Part shown: positions 8,662-17,071 of the stretch, piece after piece | Layout: each line of letters opens with the position of its first letter | Numbering within the stretch: the stretch's first letter is position 1 | DNA from: Roseococcus sp. | GTDB taxonomy: Bacteria > Pseudomonadota > Alphaproteobacteria > Acetobacterales > Acetobacteraceae | Direction of reading: 5' to 3' | Assembly: GCF_019747315.1 (NCBI RefSeq) | Contig: NZ_JAIEQY010000217.1 | Coordinates: 1 to 46,192, forward strand | DNA: 46,192 nucleotides | Notes under the pieces: generated by a model | Seen by the model: only the letters and a program-made list of their open reading frames with translations | Told to the model about the DNA's origin: nothing | The model's database searches: none | Program-made: the position numbers and the translations under genes

Positions 8662-10044
8662 ATGTCCGAGCTCGACGCCGTCCTTGCCCATATCGATGCC
8701 GATCTGGACGCCGCGCTGGAGCGGCTTTTCGCCGTGATCCGCATCAAGTCCATCTCGACCGACCCGGCCTACAAGGCGGATTGCCTGGCCAATGCGGAAT
8801 GGCATGTGGCGCATCTGAAGAGCATCGGCTTCGACGCCGCCGTGCGCCCCACGCCCGGCCACCCGATGGTGGTGGCGCATGACCGCACGGCTTCGGGCAA
8901 ATCTGCGCTGTTCTACGGGCATTACGACGTGCAGCCGGTGGACCCGCTGGAGCTTTGGGACCGCGACCCCTTCGAGCCCACCATCCAGACCATGGCCGAT
9001 GGCACCAAGGTCATCACCGGCCGCGGCTCGGCCGATGACAAGGGCCAGCTCATGACCTTCATCGAGGCCTGCCGCGCCTGGAAGGCCGTCACCGGCAAGC
9101 TGCCCATCCCCGTCTCCATCCTGCTGGAGGGCGAGGAGGAATCGGGCGGCGTGAACCTGCCCGGCTTCCTCAATGACAATGCCGATGAGCTGCGCGCAGA
9201 TATCGGCCTGATCTGCGACACCAACATGTGGGACCCAGAGACGCCCGCCATCACCACCATGCTGCGCGGGCTGTGCGGCGAGGAGGTGATCATCCACGCC
9301 GCCGACCGTGACCTGCATTCCGGCTTCTACGGCTCGGCCGCCGCCAATCCCAACCGCGTGCTGGCCCGCATCCTGGCCGACCTGCATGACGCGGATGGCC
9401 GCGTCACGCTGGATGGCTTCTATGACGGCGTGCCGGAACTGGACCCCGAGCTGCGCGCCCAATGGGAGACGCTCGGCTTCACCGCGGAGGCCTTCCTGGG
9501 CGCGGTCGGCCTCTCCATCCCCGCCGGCGAGAAGGGCCGCACCGCCCTCGAACAAACCTGGTCCCGCCCCACCGCCGAGATCAACGGCATGGGCGGCGGC
9601 TACCAGGGCGAGGGCTTCAAGACCGTCATCCCGTCCAAGGCCTCGGCCAAGGTGTCCTTCCGCCTGGTCTTCGACCAGGACCCGCACAAGGTCCGCGCCG
9701 CCTTCCGCGCGCATGTGGCCGCGCGCCTGCCGGCCGATTGCCGCGCCGAATTCATCGAGCATGGCTCGGGCCAGGCGATCCGCTTCCCGACGGATGACCC
9801 CGCCTTCCTCAAGGCGCGCGAGGCGCTGAGCCAGGAATGGCCGAAGCCCGCCGTCTTCATCGGCGGCGGCGGCTCCATCCCGGTCACGCATCAGCTCAAG
9901 CAGTCGCTGGGGATGGATGTGATCCTGGCCGGCTTCGGGCTGGAGGATGACCGCATCCACAGCCCGAACGAGAAATACAACCTGGTCAGCTTCCAGAAGG
10001 GCATCCACTCCTGGGCGCGCATTCTCGACGCGCTGTCCCGCTGA
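8662..10044 (+). CDS. M20-family dipeptidase
   Basis: A 460-residue cytoplasmic zinc peptidase of the M20 dipeptidase (carnosinase/ArgE-like) group. Metal-site motifs are intact: GHYDVQP (His87, Asp89), GRGSADDKG (bridging Asp near 125), EGEEESG (catalytic and metal Glu near 158-160), the dimer-domain DLHSGFYG His, and the C-terminal His in EDDRIHSPNEKYN. The insert between the two catalytic halves is the usual lid/dimer domain. Its stop is 11 bases before the AbgT-family transporter, so the pair likely imports and cleaves a peptide-like or aminoacyl substrate. An AGG-rich site (CTGGAGGCCC) precedes the ATG. Confidence 0.92.
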   Translation: MSELDAVLAHIDADLDAALERLFAVIRIKSISTDPAYKADCLANAEWHVAHLKSIGFDAAVRPTPGHPMVVAHDRTASGKSALFYGHYDVQPVDPLELWDRDPFEPTIQTMADGTKVITGRGSADDKGQLMTFIEACRAWKAVTGKLPIPVSILLEGEEESGGVNLPGFLNDNADELRADIGLICDTNMWDPETPAITTMLRGLCGEEVIIHAADRDLHSGFYGSAAANPNRVLARILADLHDADGRVTLDGFYDGVPELDPELRAQWETLGFTAEAFLGAVGLSIPAGEKGRTALEQTWSRPTAEINGMGGGYQGEGFKTVIPSKASAKVSFRLVFDQDPHKVRAAFRAHVAARLPADCRAEFIEHGSGQAIRFPTDDPAFLKAREALSQEWPKPAVFIGGGGSIPVTHQLKQSLGMDVILAGFGLEDDRIHSPNEKYNLVSFQKGIHSWARILDALSR

Positions 10045-10055
10045 GGATCACAGCC

Positions 10056-11588
10056 ATGAGCGACGCCGCCGCCCCCAAGAGCCGCATGCAGAGGATGCTC
10101 GACACGGTCGAGCGGGTGGGCAACCAGGTGCCCCACCCGGTGATGATCTTCGTCTACCTCATCGGCGGCATCATCGTGCTCTCCACGCTGCTCTCGATCC
10201 TGGGTGCGGAGGTCAATTACCAAGCCTACAACCCCGCCACGGGCGAGATCGAGCCCGCCAGCACCGCCGCGCGCAGCCTTCTGACCATCGAGGGCATCCG
10301 CTTCATGTACACCGGCGTGGTCGGCAACTTCATGAGCTTCACCGCGGTCGGCGTGATCATCATCGCGATGGTGGGCGTGGGCGTGGCCGAGGAGGCGGGG
10401 CTGGTGAAGGTGCTGATCCGCAAGCTCGTCATCATCTCGCCGCGCTGGGCGCTGACCTGGATCCTGACCTTCGTCGGCATCCTCTCCTCCGTCGCCGCCG
10501 ATGCGGGGTATCTGGTGCTGATCCCGTTGGCGGCGGCGGCCTTCGTCTCGGTCGGGCGGCATCCGCTGGCGGGGCTGGCGGTGGGCTTCGCCTCGGTGGC
10601 GGCGGCCTTCCTGGTGAACATCCTGATCGTCCCGGTGGACGGCATCCTCACCGAGATCACCAATGACGCGATCCGACTGGTGAACCCGGCGCAATCCATC
10701 GATCTCGCGGCCAATGTCTGGTTCTCCATCGGCTCGGTCGTGCTGCTGACCGTGCTGATCGTCGTCATCACCGAGCGCGTGATCGAGCCGCGCCTGGGCA
10801 CCTATACCGGCGACTACACCGTCCCCGGCGAAAACCTGCTGAGCGAGGCGGAGTATCGCGGGCTGCGCTATGCCGGCATCGGGCTGCTGGCCGTGCTGGG
10901 TTTCATCGGCCTCTTGCTGCTGCCGCCCGGCGCGCCGCTGCGCAACCCGGAGACGGGGGCGATGATCCAGGGCTCGCCCTTCATGAACAGCCTGATCGTG
11001 ACCATCGCGCTGATCTTCCTCGTCGTCGGCGCCGCCTATGGGCGCGGGGCGGGCACCATGAAGGGCTCGGCCGACATCATCGCGGCCATGCAGAAATCCA
11101 TCAGCGGCCTGGGCGGCCTGATCCTGCTGCTGCTGGTGATCAGCCAGTTCATCGCCTTCTTCAACTACACCAACATGGCCACACTCGCCGCGGTCTCGGC
11201 CGCCAAGATCCTGGCCTGGCTGAACCTGCCCTCCATCGCGCTGATCATCGGCTTCGTCATCGCGGTGATGGGCATTGACCTCATCATCACCGCCGCCATC
11301 GCCAAATGGGCCATCTTCGCGCCGGTCTTCGTGCCGCTGCTGATGCAGCTCGGCGTGGAGCCGGAAGTGGTGCTGGCCGCCTATCGCGTGGGGGACAGCC
11401 CGTTGAACGCCATCACGCCGCTCAACGCCTATTTCGCGATGATCGTGACCTTCGCGATCAAGTACCAGAAGGATGCCGGCATCGGCACGGTGATCGCGCT
11501 GATGCTGCCCTATGTGATCTGGATCTCCGTGATCTGGACCGCCTTCCTGGCCGGCTGGTACCTGCTCGGGATCCCCTGGGGGCTGTGA
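10056..11588 (+). CDS. abgT: AbgT-family transporter
   Basis: A 510-residue inner-membrane protein of the AbgT family, whose members import p-aminobenzoyl-glutamate or export antifolates. It has about nine hydrophobic segments plus re-entrant hairpins. Family signatures include NQVPHPVMIFVYLIGGI near the N-terminus, FMYTGVVGNFMSFTAVGVI, the DAGYLVLIPLAAAAF segment and the C-terminal GDSPLNAITPLNAYF hairpin. It is directly downstream of an M20 dipeptidase, reminiscent of E. coli abgAB-abgT, although that dipeptidase is not AbgA or AbgB. The family is certain; the substrate is not. The symbol denotes the family. Confidence 0.92.
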   Translation: MSDAAAPKSRMQRMLDTVERVGNQVPHPVMIFVYLIGGIIVLSTLLSILGAEVNYQAYNPATGEIEPASTAARSLLTIEGIRFMYTGVVGNFMSFTAVGVIIIAMVGVGVAEEAGLVKVLIRKLVIISPRWALTWILTFVGILSSVAADAGYLVLIPLAAAAFVSVGRHPLAGLAVGFASVAAAFLVNILIVPVDGILTEITNDAIRLVNPAQSIDLAANVWFSIGSVVLLTVLIVVITERVIEPRLGTYTGDYTVPGENLLSEAEYRGLRYAGIGLLAVLGFIGLLLLPPGAPLRNPETGAMIQGSPFMNSLIVTIALIFLVVGAAYGRGAGTMKGSADIIAAMQKSISGLGGLILLLLVISQFIAFFNYTNMATLAAVSAAKILAWLNLPSIALIIGFVIAVMGIDLIITAAIAKWAIFAPVFVPLLMQLGVEPEVVLAAYRVGDSPLNAITPLNAYFAMIVTFAIKYQKDAGIGTVIALMLPYVIWISVIWTAFLAGWYLLGIPWGL

Positions 11589-11631
11589 GCGTCGCGCCCA
11601 TCGCCCCGCGCGCGGCCCCGGCGAGCCCCGC

Positions 11632-13458
11632 ATGAACACCGAGCTCGCCCTCGTGCTGCTGCTGCTGGCGGCCGCCATCGTCATGTTCATCGCCAACCGG
11701 CCGCGCATGGATGCGGTGGCGCTGCTGATGATCGTGCTGATGCCCTTCACCGGCGTCCTCACCATCAATGAGGCGCTGGCCGGCTTCAGCGACCCCAGCA
11801 TCATCCTCATCGCGGGCCTCTTCGTGATCGGCGAGGGGCTGGTCCGCACGGGCGTCGCCCGCCGCCTGGGCGATTGGCTGAACGCGACGGCGGGCGACAG
11901 CGAGACGCGGATGCTGGTGCTGCTGATGGTCTGCGTCTCGGGCCTCGGCGCCTTCATGAGTTCCACCGCCGTGGTCGCCATCTTCATCCCGGTGGTGCTG
12001 CGCATCTGCCAGAACACCGGCACCGCGCCTTCGCAGCTCATGATGCCGCTCAGCGTCGCCGCGCTCGTCAGCGGCATGCTCACCCTTGTCGCGACGGCGC
12101 CGAACCTGGTGGTGAATGCCGCACTGATCCGCCAGGGGTCGGAGGGCTTCGGCTTTTTCAGCTTCACGCCCTTCGGCCTGGTCTTCCTGGTGCTGAGCGT
12201 GGGCTACATGCTCTTGGCCCGGCATCTGCTGCCGCGCGCGGCCTCGGCGGCGTCGGAACATCGCACGCCCAACATGCGCGACTGGGTGGGGGAATACGGC
12301 CTGGCCGGCCGCGCCTTCCGGCTGCGCGTGCGCCCGGGCTCGCCGCTCGCCGGCCTCCGGCTGGAGGAGATCGGCCGCCGCGTGCCGGGGGTGGAGCTGC
12401 TGGCCATCGAGGTCACAGGCCGCTTCGCGACCGAGGTGATCAGCCCGCAATCCCGCACCATCCTGATGCCCGGCCATGTGCTGCTGCTGGATGTCATCGC
12501 CCCCGGCCTCGACATCGCGCGCCTGGCGGCGGCCGAGGGGCTGGAGGCGCTGCCGCTCGGCGATTGCGGCTATTTCACCGACCGCTCGCAGGAGCTGGGG
12601 ATGGTCGAAGCACTCGTCCCGCCGGATTCGGCACTGGTCGGCCAGAGCCTGCGGCAGGCGCGCATGCGCGGCGAGATGGGGCTGACGGTGCTGGGCCTGC
12701 GCCGCGGCCGCAAGGTGCTGGGCGAGGATTTCCTGGAAACCAGCCTGAAGGTCGGCGACACGTTGCTGCTGACCGGCTTCTGGTCCGATATCCGCAAGCT
12801 GCGCGGCAATGCCAGTGACCTCGTCCTGCTGCGCCTGCCGGTGGAGGAGCGCGAGGTGCTGCCCGCCGCCAGCCTGGCCCCGCAATCCGTCGCGGTGCTG
12901 GCGCTGACGGTGGGCATGATGGTCAGCGGCATCGTGCCCAATGTGCATGCGGTGCTGATCGGCTGCCTGCTGATGGGGCTGCTGCGCTGCGTGGATTTCA
13001 ACAGCGCCTATGGCTCGATCTCCTGGAAGTCGCTGGTGCTCATCGTCGGCATGCTGCCCTTCTCGCTCGCCTTGCAGCGCACCGGCGGCGTGGACCTGGC
13101 GGCCGATGCGGTGACGGCCATCGCGGGCGAGGCCTCGGCCCATGTGCTGCTCGGCCTGCTTTTCCTGATCACGGCGGCGCTGGGCCTGTTCATTTCCAAC
13201 ACGGCGACGGCCGTGCTGATGGCGCCCGTCGCGCTGGCGGTCGCGAAGGAGCTGGAAGCCTCGCCCTATCCCTTTGCCATGATCATCGCCATCGCGGCCT
13301 CGGCCGCCTTCATGACGCCGGTTTCCTCGCCGGTGAACACGCTGGTGGTGGGGCCGGGGAATTACGGCTTTGGCGATTTCGTGAAGGTCGGCGTGCCCTT
13401 CACGCTGATCGTGATGGCGGCCTCCCTGGTGCTTGTGCCATGGCTGCTGCCGCTTTGA
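11632..13458 (+). CDS. SLC13/DASS permease with internal RCK_C domains (copy 1)
   Basis: A 608-residue inner-membrane sodium:anion symporter-like protein. An N-terminal half of about five to six helices and the SST segment (LGAFMSSTAVVAIF) is followed by a soluble insert at about residues 215-385 with two TrkA-C/RCK_C-like repeats. A second membrane half contains the hallmark SNTATAVLMAP motif. Proteins with this layout transport sulfate, dicarboxylates or similar anions. It lies 43 bases after the AbgT-family gene and 25 bases before a paralogue, forming a transporter operon. Confidence 0.9.
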   Translation: MNTELALVLLLLAAAIVMFIANRPRMDAVALLMIVLMPFTGVLTINEALAGFSDPSIILIAGLFVIGEGLVRTGVARRLGDWLNATAGDSETRMLVLLMVCVSGLGAFMSSTAVVAIFIPVVLRICQNTGTAPSQLMMPLSVAALVSGMLTLVATAPNLVVNAALIRQGSEGFGFFSFTPFGLVFLVLSVGYMLLARHLLPRAASAASEHRTPNMRDWVGEYGLAGRAFRLRVRPGSPLAGLRLEEIGRRVPGVELLAIEVTGRFATEVISPQSRTILMPGHVLLLDVIAPGLDIARLAAAEGLEALPLGDCGYFTDRSQELGMVEALVPPDSALVGQSLRQARMRGEMGLTVLGLRRGRKVLGEDFLETSLKVGDTLLLTGFWSDIRKLRGNASDLVLLRLPVEEREVLPAASLAPQSVAVLALTVGMMVSGIVPNVHAVLIGCLLMGLLRCVDFNSAYGSISWKSLVLIVGMLPFSLALQRTGGVDLAADAVTAIAGEASAHVLLGLLFLITAALGLFISNTATAVLMAPVALAVAKELEASPYPFAMIIAIAASAAFMTPVSSPVNTLVVGPGNYGFGDFVKVGVPFTLIVMAASLVLVPWLLPL

Positions 13459-13483
13459 GCATGTTCGAAGGACTCCGCGCGCC

Positions 13484-15295
13484 ATGAGCGACATATGGAT
13501 CATCGCCGCGATCATCAGCGTGGCCATCGTGCTCTTCGTCTGGAACCGGCTGCCGGTGGTGCTGGTGGCCATGGGCACCGGCCTCTCCCTCTGGGCGACC
13601 GGCGTGCTGACGCTGAACGAGGCCCTGGCCGGCTATGGCGACCCCGCGGTGCTGTTCATCGCCTCGCTGTTTCTCGTGAGTGCGGCGCTGGAGCGCACGG
13701 GCGTCACCGCCTGGGCCGGGCAGCAGCTCATCACCCGCGCGGGCGCGGATAGCCGGGCAAGGCTGCTGGCGCTGACCTCCCTGCTGGTCGCCTTCCTGAC
13801 CGCGCTGATCAGCGTGAATGGCGCCGTCGCGGCCCTGCTGCCTGTCGTGGTGGTGATGGCGGTGCGGCTGAAGCGCGCGCCCTCGCAATTGCTGATGCCG
13901 CTGGTGTTTTCGGCCCATGCGGGCTCGCTGCTGGCGCTGACCGGCACGCCGGTGAATGTGCTGGTCTCCAACGCCGCGCTGGAGGCCGGGCTGGGGCGCT
14001 TCGGCTTCTTCGAGTTCACGCTCGTCGGCGTGCCGCTGCTGCTGGGCACCATGGCCATCATCATCCTCTTCGGCCAGTTCCTGCTGCCGACACGCGGCGG
14101 CCCCTCCATGCCGGCGGATTTCTCCGCCCATGCGCGCACGCTGGTGGAGCAATACGGCCTCCAGGATGGGCTGTTCCGCCTGCGCGTGCGCGAAAGCTCG
14201 CCCTATGTGGGCGCGGCCACGCCGCTGGATTTCAGCGCCTATCCGGGCGTCCAGGTCATGGCGATCCAGGAAGGTGACACGGCCGCGCCACTGAAGCGCG
14301 GCTATATCGCCATGGGCGACCACATCCTGGTGCGTGGCGATGCCCAGGGCGCGGCACGCCTGGCCGCCGACCAGCACCTCGCCTTCCGCCCGGAGGAGGG
14401 CGATGGCGAGGCGGAGGAAGCCCTGTTCAACCGCCGCTCCGGCCTCGCCGAGGTGATGATCCCGCCGCGCTCCGCCATGATCGGGCGCGCGGTGTTCCCG
14501 GGCATGACCACCGACAGCGGCGATCTCATCATCATTGCCGTGCAGCGCGCCGGCGCCGATGCCGGGCCGGGCCCGACCACGCTCGAAGCCGGCGACACCA
14601 TGCTGCTGCAAGGCACATGGAAGGCGCTGGACATCCGCCTGAACGACCCCGAGGTGCTGGTGGTGAATTCGCCCGATGTGGTGCGCCGCCAGGCTGTGCC
14701 CCTGGGCCAGGGGGCAAAGCAGGCGCTGGTCATTCTGGGCGCCATGGTCTTCCTGCTGGCCACCGGCCTGGTCCCCGCGGCCGTGGCGGGCCTGCTGGCC
14801 GGCTTCGCGCTGATCCTCACGGGCGTGCTGACGGTGGAGCAATCCTACCGCGCGGTGGATTGGACCACGGTGATCCTGGTGGCGGCGATGATGCCGCTTT
14901 CGGTTGCCATGCAGCAAAGCGGGGCCGCGCAATTGATGGCCGAGGGCCTGGTCGCCCTGGTGGGCGATGCCGGACCCTACGCCCTGCTGGCCGGGCTGTT
15001 CATCCTGACGGCCGTGCTGGGACAGCTCATCAGCAATACGGCCACCGCGCTGATCGTCATCCCCATCGCGGTCGCGGCCGCAACCGGCATGGGCGTCTCG
15101 CCGCTGCCGGTGCTGATGGCGGTGGGCGTGGCCGCCGCTGCCGCCTTCCTGACGCCGATCGCCACCCCCACCAACCTGATGGTGATGGGCCCGGGCGGCT
15201 ATGCCTTCGGCGACTACTGGAAGCTCGGCCTGCCGCTGATGATCTGGTTCTTTGTGGTCTCGGTCTTCCTGGTGCCACTGATCTGGCGCTTCTGA
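13484..15295 (+). CDS. SLC13/DASS permease with internal RCK_C domains (copy 2)
   Basis: A 603-residue paralogue of the preceding permease with the same architecture: membrane half with GVLTLNEALAGYGDPAVLF (copy 1 has GVLTINEALAGFSDPSIIL), a central soluble RCK_C pair at about residues 205-370, and a second half with LISNTATALIVIP. The first-half SNT-type position reads ISVNGAVAALLP, differing from copy 1, so the two may differ in substrate. ATG 13484 is chosen because the first membrane helix starts there; upstream codons from 13433 overlap the previous gene. It is the last gene of the apparent M20-AbgT-SLC13-SLC13 unit. Confidence 0.9.
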   Translation: MSDIWIIAAIISVAIVLFVWNRLPVVLVAMGTGLSLWATGVLTLNEALAGYGDPAVLFIASLFLVSAALERTGVTAWAGQQLITRAGADSRARLLALTSLLVAFLTALISVNGAVAALLPVVVVMAVRLKRAPSQLLMPLVFSAHAGSLLALTGTPVNVLVSNAALEAGLGRFGFFEFTLVGVPLLLGTMAIIILFGQFLLPTRGGPSMPADFSAHARTLVEQYGLQDGLFRLRVRESSPYVGAATPLDFSAYPGVQVMAIQEGDTAAPLKRGYIAMGDHILVRGDAQGAARLAADQHLAFRPEEGDGEAEEALFNRRSGLAEVMIPPRSAMIGRAVFPGMTTDSGDLIIIAVQRAGADAGPGPTTLEAGDTMLLQGTWKALDIRLNDPEVLVVNSPDVVRRQAVPLGQGAKQALVILGAMVFLLATGLVPAAVAGLLAGFALILTGVLTVEQSYRAVDWTTVILVAAMMPLSVAMQQSGAAQLMAEGLVALVGDAGPYALLAGLFILTAVLGQLISNTATALIVIPIAVAAATGMGVSPLPVLMAVGVAAAAAFLTPIATPTNLMVMGPGGYAFGDYWKLGLPLMIWFFVVSVFLVPLIWRF

Positions 15296-15310
15296 CCGGA
15301 TTGCGTATCC

Positions 15311-15324
15311 TCCCTGACCAGGGA
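15311..15324 (+). promoter_or_regulatory. Small hairpin just upstream of the deamidase-like gene
   Basis: TCCCT-GACC-AGGGA forms a 5-base-pair stem with a 4-base loop. It abuts the GGGAAAGGGAG ribosome-binding region of the gene at 15341. It may influence translation or end the upstream transcript; neither is shown. Confidence 0.3.
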
Positions 15325-15340
15325 AAGGGAGCGCTCCATC

Positions 15341-16033
15341 ATGACGGACGGCACGGGTTTTGCTGGCGGTATCATCGGCTTCATGCGGAACAACCGCGTG
15401 CAGCTTGCCTATGACGGCGCTTTCGACGAGGCGACGACCATCGTGAATGACGACCAGGGGCGCCCACGCGTTGTCTCGCACGGGCCCATCACCTGGTGCG
15501 CCACCGGCCCCGTGGCCGATACGCTGGAGTTTCCCAGCGACACCTGGTTCAACATGCTGGTGGGCCGGTTGGGCAATACTGGCCCCAGCACCACGACCGA
15601 CCGCACCATCACCCTGCTGCGCAGCAAGGGCTCGGTGGATACCGGCGTGCGCTACCTGCCCTGGCAGCCGGACCGCGCGACCTATATGCGCATGCGCGGA
15701 GGTGCGAAGCTCTTCTTCACGGGGCCGCTCACCGGCTGCAATATCTATGTGGCGGGCCCGCGCTCCGGTCCCGTCGTCTTCCACACCAATAACAACAGCG
15801 CTGGCGATGATCAGGCCGCCAACGGAATCGCCAAGCGCAAGATGGCGACGGACCTGCTGGCGCAGAACATCCTCGGCCTCGGCCAGAACACGCTGATCGG
15901 CGGCGCGCTGGAGCGGGCCAGCTATTCGGGCAACTTCATGGGCTTCGTCTTCGGCTACAAGAACGGCACCGACTGGAGCTTCTACTTCAACGGCATCGGC
16001 GCCGGCACGCAGGTGCTGAAGCGGATCTTCTGA
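15341..16033 (+). CDS. Candidate BLF1/CNF1-like cysteine glutamine deamidase (orphan)
   Basis: A 230-residue protein without signal peptide or membrane helix, preceded by a good Shine-Dalgarno (AAGGGAG). I do not recognise it as a standard housekeeping family. Residues 125-133 read FFTGPLTGC, and His148 lies in GPVVFH, 15 residues after Cys133. From memory, Burkholderia lethal factor 1 (BLF1, about 211 residues) has FFTYYLSGC followed by GGPVWH, with active-site T88, C94 and H106. Here T127, C133 and H148 fall at equivalent places, and the C-to-H spacing equals that of CNF1 (C866/H881). An LPW motif (106-108) precedes the site, as in BLF1. I infer a CNF1/BLF1-fold deamidase acting on a protein glutamine. 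Target, secretion route and physiological role are unknown. Codon use is somewhat less GC-biased than its neighbours, hinting at transfer. The neighbouring Yip1 gene is convergent, so no co-transcribed immunity gene is visible. CheD shares the fold but has a different motif context. Confidence 0.7.
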   Translation: MTDGTGFAGGIIGFMRNNRVQLAYDGAFDEATTIVNDDQGRPRVVSHGPITWCATGPVADTLEFPSDTWFNMLVGRLGNTGPSTTTDRTITLLRSKGSVDTGVRYLPWQPDRATYMRMRGGAKLFFTGPLTGCNIYVAGPRSGPVVFHTNNNSAGDDQAANGIAKRKMATDLLAQNILGLGQNTLIGGALERASYSGNFMGFVFGYKNGTDWSFYFNGIGAGTQVLKRIF

Positions 16034-16040
16034 CGCCCTC

Positions 16041-16574
16041 TCAGAACAGCGTGGCGATGACGGCGCCGATCAGGATGTTCACCAACACCGCCACCAGCAC
16101 GACTGAGAGTGCGAAGCCCATCACCCGCTCCCGCGGGATGCGCATCACCACGGGCGTGCCGACATAGAACAGGAACAGGCTGTAGAGCCCACCCGCCAGC
16201 GCCGGAATCCAGCCGATGAAGGGCAGGATCATGAAGGCACCCCCCACCCAGGAGGCGGTGGGCGCATAGGCCGCGAGCTTGAGCGCCGCCGAAGGATCGG
16301 CCGGCCCGCCGAAGCGCGGTGCCAGCACCTCGATGATCTTGGCCAGCACGAAGATGCCGACCAGGGCCAGCACATAGCCCACCAGGGTGGCGCCGATCAG
16401 CAGGCCGCCGCCCATCAGCATGGTGCCCAGCAGCCCCGCCACGGCCGGCACCGCCGCCAGCGGGATGACGTAGGATTTGAACAGCGTGGCGGTATCGGCG
16501 GGCTCGGCCGCGATGATTCCCCATTCCTGGAGGGGGGTCATCAGCAGCCCCTTGGCGCGCGCGACAATGTCCAT
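16041..16574 (-). CDS. Yip1-family integral membrane protein
   Basis: A 177-residue membrane protein resembling the Yip1 domain, with about five hydrophobic segments (SYVIPLAAVPAVAGLLG, MGGGLLIGATLVGYVLALVG, AFMILPFIGWIPALAGG, LYSLFLFYVGTPVVM and a C-terminal LSVVLVAVLVNILIGAVIA). It starts with a short amphipathic MDIVARAKGLLMTP, as usual for bacterial members. ATG 16574 has GGAGGG 9 bases upstream; the upstream in-frame extension is low-complexity antisense of a repeat and is rejected. The biochemical role of bacterial Yip1 proteins is unknown. It converges on the deamidase-like gene with a 7-base gap. Confidence 0.85.
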   Translation of the reverse strand: MDIVARAKGLLMTPLQEWGIIAAEPADTATLFKSYVIPLAAVPAVAGLLGTMLMGGGLLIGATLVGYVLALVGIFVLAKIIEVLAPRFGGPADPSAALKLAAYAPTASWVGGAFMILPFIGWIPALAGGLYSLFLFYVGTPVVMRIPRERVMGFALSVVLVAVLVNILIGAVIATLF

Positions 16575-16693
16575 GGCCTTGATCCCTCCGCAGAGGGGAA
16601 TACTGCGCGCGCCCGTTGCGCGCGTGCAAGCATCACCTTCCGGAGTGACAGGCGATGCGCCATGCTGGCATTCCGTCAGCCGGAGAGGCCCGC

Positions 16694-17061
16694 ATGCGCC
16701 GCCGCCACCTAGCCTGCCTTCCGGCCTTGCTCGCCGCATCCGGCGCCCGCGCGCAGGCTGTCCCGACGCAGGCTGTCCCGACGCTGGCTGTCCCGACGCT
16801 GGCCTTCCCGACACAGCCCATCCGCTGGATTGTGCCCTTCCCACCCGGCTTCACCACCAACATATCCCGCCTCATCGGCGAGCACATGGCCGCGCGGCTG
16901 GGCCAGCCCTTTGTCCATGACAATCGCTCGGGCGCGACGGGCTGGTCGCCATGGGCGCCGTGCCGCTGATCGCCTCGCCCGAGGAATTCGCCACCCGCTT
17001 GCGCGCCAATCTCGCGCGCTTCCGGGATTCCGTGCCGCGCGCCGGCATCCGCCTGGATTGA
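16694..17061 (+). pseudogene. Bug/TctC substrate-binding protein remnant (internal deletion and frame change)
   Basis: The 5' part, from ATG 16694, encodes a signal peptide (RRRHLACLPALLAASGARAQ) and the Bug N-terminus (PIRWIVPFPPGF, HDNRSGATG), and then runs into a stop at 16967-16969. In another frame, from about 16940 to the stop at 17061, the sequence reads GLVAMGAVPLIASPEEFATR and ends in RAGIRLD, a typical Bug C-terminus. About 200 residues of the middle (roughly 600 bases) are missing and the frame changes at the join. A full-length member is about 320 residues. It is immediately upstream of the amidase, so the ancestral operon was probably binding protein plus amidase. Confidence 0.85.
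16754..16813 (+). repeat. Four tandem 15-base repeats encoding (Q/L)A(V/F)PT
   Basis: Four head-to-tail units. The first two are identical (CAGGCTGTCCCGACG), the third differs by one base, and the fourth (CTGGCCTTCCCGACA) is more diverged. They sit where the signal peptide meets the mature part of the Bug remnant. An intact Bug protein has about one such segment, so this is a slippage expansion, probably tolerated because the gene is dead. Confidence 0.9.
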
Positions 17062-17071
17062 AGGACCACCC

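Noticed and set aside
9891-15784. Three long minus-strand frames (758, 706 and 794 codons) opposite the transporter genes
   Set aside because: His/Gln/Arg/Asp-rich low-complexity translations antisense to membrane helices; the plus-strand genes have full family motifs.
15341-16033. Assignment of the orphan protein as CheD, prompted by the chemoreceptor gene in the window
   Set aside because: CheD shares the fold, but the FFTxxLxGC and GPVxxH context matches BLF1 better, and no che genes are adjacent.
16601-16627. Alternating GCGCGC stretch upstream of the Bug remnant
   Set aside because: Short self-complementary GC runs are frequent in DNA of this composition; no second feature supports a function.
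16575-16844. N-terminal extension of the Yip1-like gene with GQPAS repeats
   Set aside because: It is the antisense of the 15-base repeat in the Bug remnant; ATG 16574 has a good Shine-Dalgarno and the family N-terminus.
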